From Chrysochromulina parva (taxonomy: Eukaryota; Haptophyta; Prymnesiales; Chrysochromulinaceae): a DNA stretch of 16,089 nt. Below the pieces are notes generated by a model that saw only the letters and a list, made by a program, of their open reading frames with translations, did no database searches and was not told the DNA's origin. Shown in pieces: positions 1-8,400 of the stretch (its first letter is position 1; each line of letters begins with the position of its first letter). The translations under genes were made by a program, and so were the position numbers. The DNA lies in NCBI GenBank assembly GCA_002887195.1, contig PJAB01001238.1:1-16089 (forward strand). Reading direction: 5' to 3'.

Positions 1-275
1 CTTTACTGTTATTTTTGTAATACCCACCCTAAACCCCTACCTAGCCACTGGTTTCAAGACCAGAAAATGCAACCTTAATGCAATTCTGAGGAGAATTAGG
101 TTGAAAAGAGCACGAATAAGAGCACGAACGTGGAACGAAGGTCCACCAGAACATCCATCATCTAGCCACGAAGTTGTGTAGTTGACCACGAGTGGGTCCA
201 TCAACCTTCACCTTGAAAGAGTGGGGCTCTTGTAACCCGGCTTTACCCAGTCTCAGACCTCGTGTCACCAAGGCC

Positions 276-446
276 TGTCGAGATCTGTCGAACATGTCTG
301 TCGAGCTGTCGAGCTGTCGAGCTTGACACTTGACGCCGCCGGCACATGGAGTCAGGGGGGTTTCTGTCGAGGTCTGTCAAGTAGCTGTGGAGCTATCAAG
401 AGCTATCCTGTCGAGTTCCTGTCGAGTTTCCTGTCGAGTTGTCGAG
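276..446. repeat. Cluster of TGTCGAG heptamers
   Basis: Nine exact TGTCGAG copies lie within 171 bp, starting at 276, 299, 307, 315, 365, 409, 420, 432 and 440. Near-copies are at 286 (TGTCGAA) and 375 (TGTCAAG). Three copies (299-321) are tandem with an 8-nt period. The others are spaced irregularly at 8, 11, 12 or tens of nucleotides, and all point the same way. The irregular spacing fits either a decayed minisatellite or a cluster of binding sites. Function is unknown. Confidence 0.8.
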
Positions 447-504
447 GCCAGGGCTCAAGCGCGTTTCCCCGGATGTCCCGCGCCGAGCACCGTGTTTAAT
501 GTGT

Positions 505-523
505 CGTGTCGCAAGGCGACACG
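505..523. repeat. Perfect 8-bp inverted repeat (hairpin)
   Basis: CGTGTCGC at 505-512 is followed by the loop AAG and its exact reverse complement at 516-523. It could fold as a stable hairpin in DNA or RNA. It sits about 400 bp upstream of gene 1 with no gene attached. No T-run follows it, and no function can be assigned. Confidence 0.6.
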
Positions 524-774
524 GCAAGAGACAAGAGTGCCGACGAGTACACAGTTGTCAGCTCCGCGACAGTGAGAGCTCGGGACGACACGGGAGTTTT
601 GCGAGCGTTGACTACAAGTGATTGCGCCAATGCGTTGCGCTACCTTACAACGAATGCGGAATGGACGAAAACTGCGTTTATAAACGGATCGGTTTTTCGT
701 TTTCACGCCGTTAGCACGGTGTGCTAGTTGTAACCGCACACGTTTGTACGCCGGTGTCTTGGGTGTCGAATTTA

Positions 775-783
775 TTTATAAAC
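775..783 (+). promoter_or_regulatory. TATA-like element upstream of gene 1
   Basis: TTTATAAAC, with TATAAA at 777-782, lies 131 bp upstream of the gene 1 start codon in an AT-rich island within GC-rich DNA. It is a plausible core promoter, with transcription starting near 805-815. An identical nonamer occurs at 677-685, so an alternative or duplicated core promoter is possible. Start-site data would be needed to choose. Confidence 0.4.
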
Positions 784-869
784 ATTGGCTGTGAAGAGAC
801 CAAAAAAGTCCTCAGCAATCCCCCAGTTCAAGAGTGGATCGAGACCTCCGACGGCACCGAGACCCCGAC

Positions 870-884
870 GTCACGCAGCGTGAC
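870..884. promoter_or_regulatory. Palindrome overlapping a CRE-like GACGTCA core
   Basis: GTCACGC, one spacer A, then GCGTGAC is a perfect 7-bp inverted repeat ending 29 bp before the gene 1 ATG. Its left arm overlaps GACGTCA at 867-873, an ACGT-core site of the kind bZIP proteins bind. It could act as an operator-like site or as a hairpin in the 5' UTR. The functional role is inferred. Confidence 0.35.
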
Positions 885-913
885 CGATTGATTCGGCCAT
901 CCAGAAGAGGTCT

Positions 914-1123
914 ATGGTGATGTTGCACACGCGGCTGCTGCTGCTCTCCTTCGTTGCGCTCGCGTCCGCATTCGCGCTCACGCCCAGGCAGCACCTCGTG
1001 TTGCAGCACGGAGCTCCAGCCCCCGCGCCGCTTCTCCGCGCCTCTGCGCAGCACCAACGCGCGCCTCACCGGTTGAGGACAACCACGTCGCTAACGGCGG
1101 CCGCCGCCCAGCCACCAGCTGGA
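914..1123 (+). other. Bipartite plastid-targeting presequence (signal plus transit peptide)
   Basis: Residues 2-16 carry a Leu-rich hydrophobic core. It is followed by ASA|FALTP, with the predicted cleavage after Ala19 and Phe at +1. This matches the ASAFAP-type motif known from diatom and other red-lineage plastid proteins. The stretch to about residue 70 is rich in Ala, Pro, Arg, His and Thr and has no acidic residue. The first acidic residue of the whole protein is Asp141. The transporter fold begins around residue 71. Confidence 0.7.
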
Positions 1124-2362
1124 GTGAGTGTGACCGCCGCCATCATCAATCTCTCCAAGAATATAGTTGGTTCAGGCGTGCTGGCACTTGCTGCGGGTGT
1201 CGCCGCCTTCTCGAGCTCCAAGGTCGCGCTGCTGCCAGCGTTTGCGATCCTGCTCCCAACAGGCATCGTCTCGGCGTACACATTCTCGTCGATTGCACGT
1301 GTCGGTGCCGCCGTGGGTGGAAACTCGTACCGCGACACGTGGGCCAAGGTCTTCGGCGAGAAGACTGCCATCTTGCCCGATGTGACGGTCATCTTCATGA
1401 CGATGGCTGCAGCCATCTGCTACTCGATCATCGTGGGCGACTCGTTCGCGTCAATTGCGAAGCTCGTGGGCGCACCCGCTCTGCTCACGACGCCCAACGC
1501 GTGGATCGTCCTCCTCTCGGCCTTCGTCCTTCTGCCACTCTCGTTGCTGCGTGACCTGTCCAAGCTCGCGATTGGCTCCGTCATCGGCACCGCGGGCACG
1601 CTGTACACGGCACTTTTCATGTTCCTGCGGCTGCTCGATGGCTCGTACGCGCCCGGCGGCAAGTACTTTGCCGCCATCAGCGCCGCCGCACAGCCCGCCT
1701 TCGCCGCGCATACCGTGGCGCGCCCGCTGCTCAACACAGGCATGTTCGTCCTTCTCTCGATGCTCGCGTCGGCGTACCTCGCCCATTACAACGCGCCCAA
1801 GTTCTACGAGGACCTGCAGCCGCCCGCGGACGGTTCATCCAAGCTGCCGCGCTTCAATACAGTGTGCCTCGCTGGCTTTGGCGGCGCCGCCGCCCTGATG
1901 GGCTCGATCATGGCCTTCGGGTTCCTCACGTTCGGCGGCGCCTCGCAGGGGCTCATCCTCAACAACTACGCGACCGCGGACCCGCTCGCGGGCCTCGCCC
2001 GCCTCGGGATCGCCCTATCGATTATCTTCTCGTACCCGCTCAACATGACCGGCCTGCGCGAGGGCATCCTTGCCATGTTTGGCCAGAAGGCCGCCGGCGC
2101 CAAAGCGACTGTGCATGTGCTTCTCACGCTCGCGCTTGTACTCATTCTCAACGGCTCGTCGCTGTTCATCAAGGACCTCGGACTGATCGTGGGCCTCGGC
2201 GGCGCCATCCTCGGCTCGGCGCTCGTCTACATCTTCCCCGCCCTCATGGCTATCGGAGAGACCAAGGGCGCCATGTCGCCGATGGAGAAAAAGGTCAACT
2301 GGGGCCTTACCGGTCTCGGAGTCTTCTTCGCCATCCTCGGCGCCGTGATGTGCCTCAAGTGA
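914..2362 (+). CDS. SLC38/AVT-like amino acid transporter with plastid-type presequence
   Basis: This 482-residue protein belongs to the amino acid/auxin permease (AAAP) family. Family signatures are visible: an INLSKNIVGSGVLALA-like first membrane helix (residues 78-93), AHYNAPKFYEDL (290-301), GFLTFG (336-341) and NYATADPLAGLARL followed by SIIFSYPL (351-376). Hydrophobic segments continue to the C-terminus, consistent with about 11 helices. Such proteins move amino acids, usually coupled to H+ or Na+. Residues 1-19 form a signal peptide ending in ASA, with Phe at +1. Residues 20-70 contain no Asp or Glu but five Arg and four His, as expected of a transit peptide. Import into a complex plastid, probably to an envelope membrane, is therefore inferred. 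A second ATG two codons downstream could also start translation. No introns are needed. The substrate cannot be told. Confidence 0.88.
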   Translation: MVMLHTRLLLLSFVALASAFALTPRQHLVLQHGAPAPAPLLRASAQHQRAPHRLRTTTSLTAAAAQPPAGVSVTAAIINLSKNIVGSGVLALAAGVAAFSSSKVALLPAFAILLPTGIVSAYTFSSIARVGAAVGGNSYRDTWAKVFGEKTAILPDVTVIFMTMAAAICYSIIVGDSFASIAKLVGAPALLTTPNAWIVLLSAFVLLPLSLLRDLSKLAIGSVIGTAGTLYTALFMFLRLLDGSYAPGGKYFAAISAAAQPAFAAHTVARPLLNTGMFVLLSMLASAYLAHYNAPKFYEDLQPPADGSSKLPRFNTVCLAGFGGAAALMGSIMAFGFLTFGGASQGLILNNYATADPLAGLARLGIALSIIFSYPLNMTGLREGILAMFGQKAAGAKATVHVLLTLALVLILNGSSLFIKDLGLIVGLGGAILGSALVYIFPALMAIGETKGAMSPMEKKVNWGLTGLGVFFAILGAVMCLK

Positions 2363-2912
2363 GCGTGCCGCCGTCGCACGCGGCGGCAGCTGTGTGAGCG
2401 GAATGTGTGTGAATGAGAGTGTCAGTGTGGGGGGGATGGAGAGCTCTCCGGTCTGAGCCGCTCAGACGAGCCTGGCCCGCCGACCGTTGTTGTTGTTACG
2501 CGAACATGGAGACGTGCGACTATGTGGCGACGGAGGTCCCTAGGAGGTCCCGGGCCACGTTCCGTGGCTCATCTGAGCGCGGCGCGGCGGATAATGGGAC
2601 ATTTCTTCACCCATTGAATAATGATGAGTCACACATGTACCAGCTGCTCTACGTTCGCTCGACCCTCCCGCGGCGCGGGGCCTTCTTCCCGGGCCGCCCA
2701 CCGGCACCGCCCCGGATCTACACGTCGAGATACATCTAGGATCTCATCGACGTCGTTATTGTCACGCTCGAATTGATTTCTCCCGAAAGGATCTTGGTCT
2801 TAGCCTCAAATGTGACCTCCAAACAAAGCTCGGCTCCCAAAGGCCCCGCCGCCGCCCCAATAAATATGAAATTCGTGCCGACGGAGCGTGCTGCTGCTGT
2901 GGGTTTCACGTT
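2363..2912. other. Convergent intergenic region between genes 1 and 2
   Basis: 550 bp separate the stop codons of two converging genes and presumably hold both 3' UTRs. Open frames of up to 108 codons have no recognisable content and I leave them out. An imperfect inverted repeat (CGTCGA at 2723-2728 with TCGACG at 2747-2752) lies mid-region. No other structure is seen. Confidence 0.6.
2859..2864 (+). terminator. AATAAA, possible polyadenylation signal
   Basis: This is an exact AATAAA hexamer on the gene 1 strand in an AT-rich patch. It lies about 500 nt past the gene 1 stop, only 50 nt from the end of the converging gene 2. The distance is long, and poly(A) signal use in this lineage is uncertain, so the assignment is weak. 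Confidence 0.2.
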
Positions 2913-5189
2913 TCAGGCCGAACCTTTCAGTTCAAAATACCGCTCTGCAGAACCGCCCAGATAATGGCGGCGCGGTAGCGCGAGCGATGTGTCGAGCGAT
3001 GTGGCTGAGGCGCTCCTTCCCTGGTAACCCTGATGATGCGCACTCGAAGCACCTGTGCTTGAAGCACCTGTGCTGATCTTGCTCGAAGTGAGGCGAGAGG
3101 CAAGCATTGGACGATCTTTCAAGCGCACCAGGACACCGGAAGAAGTCGCGGGGCGGCTGAGGGGCGCTGGGGCACTGTAACTCATAATGGCCGTCATCTT
3201 GTGATGAACCATGCGCTTGTACATCGAAGGCGCTTCCAACGTTGCACCAGGAGCCTCCCAACGTTGCAACACTGGCATCGGGATCACGCCTTGCCACACA
3301 TCATGTCGGCGCACAGAGCTATGGCAGAGGTTTGATGAAGTCCAGCTCTGCTGCACCGCAATCTTCCGTGCGTCTGCAATGTACCGGGCTTTGGCAGCTG
3401 CTGTCGCAAGGCACTCATCCACCCGTGCCTCCTGTTCAGCGAGCGTGGGCATTGGTGCTAGGAAGCTCTTCTGCAATGTTGCTTGGCGCACCAGACTCGC
3501 CTCTCGGCGGCGGCGTTCCTGAAGTAGCATCTGCGCAGAGGTTTTGAGTGGGAGTTCGTCGCGCTTTGGTGGGTTCTCCAGCCACCGTTCAAGATGGATG
3601 ACGCCTATCGTATCGTCCGAGGGAGGAGGGCGAGTGGACGCAAGCTCAAATTGCGCTTTCTGAGCATCGCCAAAAGTTGCTCTCTGAGCGCGTTCGGACA
3701 CGTATGCGACAAGCTGCTCTCTCAGCACAAGTTGATGCGTCCGCTCGACGACCTGCTCCACCTCATTTTCCCAAAGGTCGGTGTGCTCATCCTTGAAAAG
3801 CATCTGCATCTCGGAGCAAAACTCGCTTCGGTTCAGCGCCAATGTCCTGAAATCTGAGCCGGCACGCGCGCGGTCCCACGCTCTGATCATGCTGATTTTG
3901 CCGAGGCGATTCCGCTGAAGCATTTGCCTCACAAGCGAGCGGAATGTTTCGGGATCCCAATCGAGTTGGTCCAGTGTCGGCTGAAACTTGGAACCGAGTC
4001 GATTGGGGTGTGACTGTGGGAGTGGCTCGAGCTTCATCGAGAGAACCCTCCTGCGATTGTCAAGGGAGTGCCGGCGGCCTCGCACGAACTCGAATATGTC
4101 ATCAAAGCTAAGGACGCCATTGCGACCTATGTCGAGCCGCTGGAACACTTCGACGAGGGTAAGCTTTGGGGCTTTACAGCCCAGCCGATTGACCATCGCG
4201 TCCAGGAATTCGGGCAAGCCGACATGCAGCTTCATCCCGGCATCCTTGTCAAATAAATGAATGAGGTCGATGATGAACGCGCCGCTCTGCGATAAGTTCG
4301 CTCGGAGCTCCTCGATGATGGAACCCACGTCATCTACCCGAAGTTGCTCGGCGAGTACCATACGCTCGAGCTCGCCGTCTTGCCGCTCTAGTTTTGCGAT
4401 CTCATTCCGCGTCTGGCGCGTTTCGGGTTGAGCCTGCAAATCCGAGATGGCCAGCCGCAACTTGAGCCGATGCTTCTCCAGCTCGTTGAGCCGAAACGGC
4501 GCAAACCATTTACTAGTGTCGATCTCTTCGACGAGGCTTGCTCGGGCGTGGCTGTCATATGCCTTCACAAGAGCCGCGTGCATTGGCCCGAGCAGCTCGT
4601 CCGAAATCTTGCTCTCCGACAGCGTTTGGATGAGCTTTGCACAGTCGACTGTTCCGCTGCCATCGCCATTCAAGTCTTGAAACAGTTCGCGTGCACACGC
4701 GCCGAAGCCCTGATCGTCGCACCACCGCTCAAACTTGCGGGCATCCAGTCTTGTCTTGTCCTGGTCATATTGGCGTATGGTAGCCAGCAGCCGATCCACG
4801 CCATACTTCTGGACGGCATTGCCCAAGGACCAGCGCCAAAAGTCGTGTAGTCCGATAAAGCCATCTTGATCAAGGTCGTAGGAATTGAATAGAGGCCAGA
4901 ACCGATCGAGCGTGACCTTCTTGCGTATGGATGCATCGCCTTTAGCTTGATCGCCTGTGGTCAGCAGCGCGTAGAACTCCTCGAGTTTCAACTTGCCGTC
5001 TCCGTCCTTGTCGAACTCTGCAAACCTTGTCATGTCCCATTTTGTATCCATAGTCCAAGTCTTGAAGCTTTTCGGACGAGTGTCTGTTCGCCGAGTCGGT
5101 GTGCTTACCTCTTCGCTGGCTGAGGCCGCTCGACGAGGCTGGGTCAGCCGGGAGACGTCAACAACCATGCTCTGCGTGCGACGCATCAT
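2913..5189 (-). CDS. Large multi-EF-hand protein (Ca2+ sensor-like), function unknown
   Basis: From the ATG at 5189 this gives 758 residues. Two convincing EF-hand loops come first: DKDGDGKLKLEE (60-71) and DLDQDGFIGLHD (105-116, with Asp rather than Glu at position 12). Three weaker hands follow: around 174-185 (NGDGSGTVD, Lys at position 12), 314-325 and 353-364. A charged helical stretch at about 232-298 could form a coiled coil. The C-terminal part has further charged helical segments and a Ser/Thr-rich tail with a STGAS duplication. Ca2+ binding by the first pair is a reasonable inference, but no enzymatic domain is seen. The frame stays open upstream to 5459 without an ATG. The in-frame ATG at 5168 has a better context (A at -3, G at +4) and would give 751 residues. 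Gene 2 diverges from gene 3 and converges with gene 1. Confidence 0.8.
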   Translation of the reverse strand: MMRRTQSMVVDVSRLTQPRRAASASEEVSTPTRRTDTRPKSFKTWTMDTKWDMTRFAEFDKDGDGKLKLEEFYALLTTGDQAKGDASIRKKVTLDRFWPLFNSYDLDQDGFIGLHDFWRWSLGNAVQKYGVDRLLATIRQYDQDKTRLDARKFERWCDDQGFGACARELFQDLNGDGSGTVDCAKLIQTLSESKISDELLGPMHAALVKAYDSHARASLVEEIDTSKWFAPFRLNELEKHRLKLRLAISDLQAQPETRQTRNEIAKLERQDGELERMVLAEQLRVDDVGSIIEELRANLSQSGAFIIDLIHLFDKDAGMKLHVGLPEFLDAMVNRLGCKAPKLTLVEVFQRLDIGRNGVLSFDDIFEFVRGRRHSLDNRRRVLSMKLEPLPQSHPNRLGSKFQPTLDQLDWDPETFRSLVRQMLQRNRLGKISMIRAWDRARAGSDFRTLALNRSEFCSEMQMLFKDEHTDLWENEVEQVVERTHQLVLREQLVAYVSERAQRATFGDAQKAQFELASTRPPPSDDTIGVIHLERWLENPPKRDELPLKTSAQMLLQERRRREASLVRQATLQKSFLAPMPTLAEQEARVDECLATAAAKARYIADARKIAVQQSWTSSNLCHSSVRRHDVWQGVIPMPVLQRWEAPGATLEAPSMYKRMVHHKMTAIMSYSAPAPLSRPATSSGVLVRLKDRPMLASRLTSSKISTGASSTGASSAHHQGYQGRSASATSLDTSLALPRRHYLGGSAERYFELKGSA
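3045..3074 (-). repeat. 15-bp tandem duplication in the EF-hand gene
   Basis: Two adjacent 15-bp units (3045-3059 and 3060-3074) differ at one base. On the coding strand they encode STGAS twice, near residues 705-715 of the EF-hand protein. The length is a multiple of three, so the frame is kept. This is a short coding minisatellite in a low-complexity tail. Confidence 0.7.
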
Positions 5190-5458
5190 GAGCGACCACG
5201 CGCGCGGATGTATCGGGTGGGAGGAGGGCTGGTCGCAGCAGCGGAGCTCGGGGCGTGGGCGGCAACGCAGGGGAAGATCTTCGCCGCGCCCCGAAGCGAT
5301 GAAACCGTTCTGGAGACGTCCCACACGGTCCTCTTCAGCGTGCCTTGGCAAGTGTACCCGAATTGCCAGACAAGAATTGACGAACTCGACCGCGCGAACT
5401 CCGCGCTGTGGGGTGCGAGTTTTCTTGTGCGCTTTTTGCTCCCCCCCGTCCTGCCGCA
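5190..5458. promoter_or_regulatory. Divergent promoter region shared by genes 2 and 3
   Basis: The proposed start codons of the minus-strand EF-hand gene (5189) and the plus-strand gene 3 (5459) are 269 bp apart and divergent. Both promoters and 5' UTRs must fit here, so a shared bidirectional promoter is likely. I see no TATA box. If the EF-hand transcript begins further upstream, the two 5' ends could overlap. Confidence 0.45.
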
Positions 5459-8400
5459 ATGGTCCGTGGCAGCCGAGCCAGCGCCAATCAGCACATCGCC
5501 CTGGTCCGTGAGTGTGAGGACAACTCGCTCCACGATCTGCTCGTCAAGGTCCGCCAAGAGTTCTCAGGCATGGGTGGTCGCTTGCTCTGTGTCCTCACCT
5601 CGACAAGGAAGATGCCTCTCTCCGTCGTCTGGCATCTTCTTGTCGAATGTGGCCACGCGCCCCACCACTCGCATTTGAGTATGCTTGACGCCATGCTACC
5701 GCTTGCTATCACCGACTTCGAGCTCATCCTCTCATTGTGGCCAAAGCTGGCTGATCTCGAACGCACAGCCCCGGGAATGAAGGGCAGCAACCTGCCGCGT
5801 CTCGTGCAAGGATGGGCTGGCGTGCGATTCCTTGAGTACTGGCAGTCGGCCGCAGGCGCCGCCACACTCGACGCCGACAAGCTGCAGCGCCTTCGTCCAA
5901 TCTGGGAGTCGGTGGCGCCAACGCAGGCGCAGCGGCTCCCGCCCGTGCGTGCGTGCAGCCTGGGCTGGAGCGACAAGCAAACCGTCGAGCTCGTGCGCCA
6001 GTTCGTGGACACCAACGGCGAGACGGAGGAGCTCGTGCGCGAGCTCTTTGAGCGCCAATTGCTTACCCCGGCCTTGATGAATGAACACCAGGGCCTCATC
6101 GGGGGCATGCTTCGTGTGCAGCCAGAGTGGGTGGCCGAAAGGCTCCTTTCTGGCGAGGTGATCCTCATCAAGGTACAGGCCAGTATCGGCGTGCTGGCGG
6201 TGGAGGCTCTCGCGGCATGGGCGCAGCGCTCGGTGCTCACCGTACAGAACGTCCACCATCTGGCGAGGTTTGTCCAGGAGCTCGGGCAGCTGGCGCCGGC
6301 TACGAATGCGATGCACCGAGCCCTTGGACCACTTGTGACACTGATCGGCTGCATGCCTACCGACGATGAGGAAAAGAATGGCGAGAGGATTGGCGAGAGG
6401 AATGGCGAGGGCCGAAGGACGGCCTGCCGCTGCGTCTCCCTCATGTACACCCTCGAGGACTCAGTGACAGGCAGGTCAGCCTCTCGCATCGCCGCGATCC
6501 CTCGGAGATCGCGATACTTTCACTCGAGCACAACCATGGTCTACTCGTTCGAAGCCTTCTTGTCGCAGGCGATACAAACCATTTCGCTCACCGAGCTCAC
6601 CCAGTGTCACGGAGATCGGCAAGGCTTGGTTCGATTTGCGCCCTTCCCACTCTCAGCCGGTTTCCAGGAACGTTTCTACGCATGGGCGCTTGAACAGTTG
6701 CAGGCGGTGCAGTCATCCGAAACACTTATCTGCTTCATCGAGAAATGGGCGACACGTATCTGCGAGTCCACTCAGCTGATGACACTGTGGAAGCGCGCCA
6801 TCGAGTCGCTGAACTCGTGGACGTTCCTGCTGAATTCGATGGAAGCAGTCGTGGCCGCAATCGGCGGGCAACAGGCGTTTCGCGCGCAGAAACCAGTGCT
6901 TGTGACCGCCTTCGCTGAGGAGGGGCCGATCTCGATGGTGTACGAGTACATTGCGCCTCTCGCCCTGCGCAGTCCGTGCGGCGGCAAGAGTAACAACGTG
7001 CGTTGCGCGCAGGCGCGCCTCGTGCACTATTGGCCGAAGCGCTTCGCCTCCGAGTACGGCATCAGCCTTGCGCTCGCACTGCAGAAGCCGCCGGTCCAAA
7101 ACGCCTCTCGATCGTCACCGCGCTTGGTGAGCCGCTTGTCCCACAAGCTCTCAGAGACTGCCGAGCAGATCAACGACACCCTCGATGCGCCAGCCGAGCT
7201 CGGCCGCGTCTTTGCCAAGCACCCAACCATGGAGAAGACCAAGACGCGAGACGAGTTCCTGCTGCTCAGCGACTGGGTGCGCAACCTCTCTGCGCACCTC
7301 TTCCGTGGAGCTGATGCCTTCGAGCGCATGAGCGCCTTGCTCTGCGCCACATGGTCTGACAAGGGTGCCTTGCAGAAGCTCAGCGAGGTCTTTGGCGACA
7401 CGCTCCTAGTATGCGCCGAGGCAACCTTGGATGTGACGCCTTTGGTCCGTTTCCTTCGCAAGAGCTCCAATCTGGGCTCGAAGAAGCTGTACATTCAAAA
7501 CCGTCTCGAGACCTTCGCTCCCGCCTTCGCGCGTGGCGCCATGCCGCTTGGCACGCTGCATCCGCTGCTGCAGCAGGCATCAAGCGCCTCGGACCTCGCC
7601 CACTACTTACATGCGCTTGCATCCCATCTGCCCAAGTCCAGCGGTCTGCTGCAGGTCACTGGCGAGACGGCGGCGCTCGCGTATGAGCTGCTCACCAAGG
7701 AGCCCGAGGCCGAGACCCGTGTTCACCTCCTCCGAGACTGGCGCTTCGCGACGCCGCCGGCACCCGAGCTGGATGAGGACGTGGACGCCGAAGTTTGGGA
7801 GACAGGCTCCTTGGCGGAAGCGCCACCCGTTCCAACCGAGAGACTCCCACTTGCGTTGAGCACGTCGGCGTACAGCGGGCTCGTGCGGGCGGTGCCCATC
7901 GTGCCGAGCTGCCAGCTCTACCGCCGCTTTGGCCCGCGCGGCCACGCCGAGTTGGTGTCCTTTGTGAGCGGCGCGACGCCGACACAGCTGCGCGACCTCT
8001 TCTTGGAACACTTCTTGGAAGGTGAGGGCCAGTCGGGCGCAAGAAGTGGCGCAATCCGCCACGTTCGCAAGGATTTGGTCGAGCTCTGCCAGGGCGTGAT
8101 GCGCGATTGGCAGCCCCCCTCCTGCCCCGCCGATCAGGTGGTCGCGCTCCTCGAGATCATCGAGTGGTTCCCCGAGACGTTTGACCGATGCGCGCCGCTC
8201 GTCTTCGCCAATGGCGACGAGGAAGCCGCGAGGAAGCTGCTGACCATGCACCCGCTCGCCGACCTCGAGGCGCTGCCACGGCACTTGTGGCCGTGCGTGC
8301 ACTGGTCAGCTTGCACGGAGGCGCAGCTGCTGACCTTGGTGGAGGCTGGCGTCCCGGTGCCCCTCGACCAAATTCCTCTCGAGAAGCTCGGGTGGGAGAC

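Larger units (their letters stand above)
1..913. other. Non-coding region upstream of gene 1
   Basis: About 900 bp with no convincing gene. Open frames here are under 100 codons, overlap one another on both strands and show no recognisable motif. The first 250 bp are less GC-rich than the rest of the window and hold only minor items: a 12-nt-period duplication at 106-128 and a 6-bp hairpin at 82-97. The repeat cluster, hairpin, TATA-like sites and palindrome are listed separately. The part nearest gene 1 is presumably its promoter and 5' UTR. Whether 1-250 belongs to another transcript cannot be judged. Confidence 0.6.

Noticed and set aside
27..37. CCCTAAACCCC, resembling plant-type telomere repeat
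   Set aside because: There is only about one and a half imperfect units, too little for an interstitial telomere tract.
330..727. Small overlapping open frames of 60-94 codons upstream of gene 1
   Set aside because: They overlap the TGTCGAG repeats and one another on both strands, and have no conserved features.
2413..2739. 108-codon open frame between genes 1 and 2
   Set aside because: It lies in a convergent 3' region, has biased Arg/Pro composition, and shows no motif or support for a promoter.
4068..4260. Plus-strand small open frames inside the EF-hand gene
   Set aside because: They are antisense to the EF-hand and coiled-coil coding region and have no independent evidence.
5488..6489. 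333-codon open frame on the minus strand within gene 3
   Set aside because: It is a shadow of the gene 3 frame, rich in Ser/Arg/Thr as antisense frames often are, with no motif. It is also interrupted where gene 3 continues.
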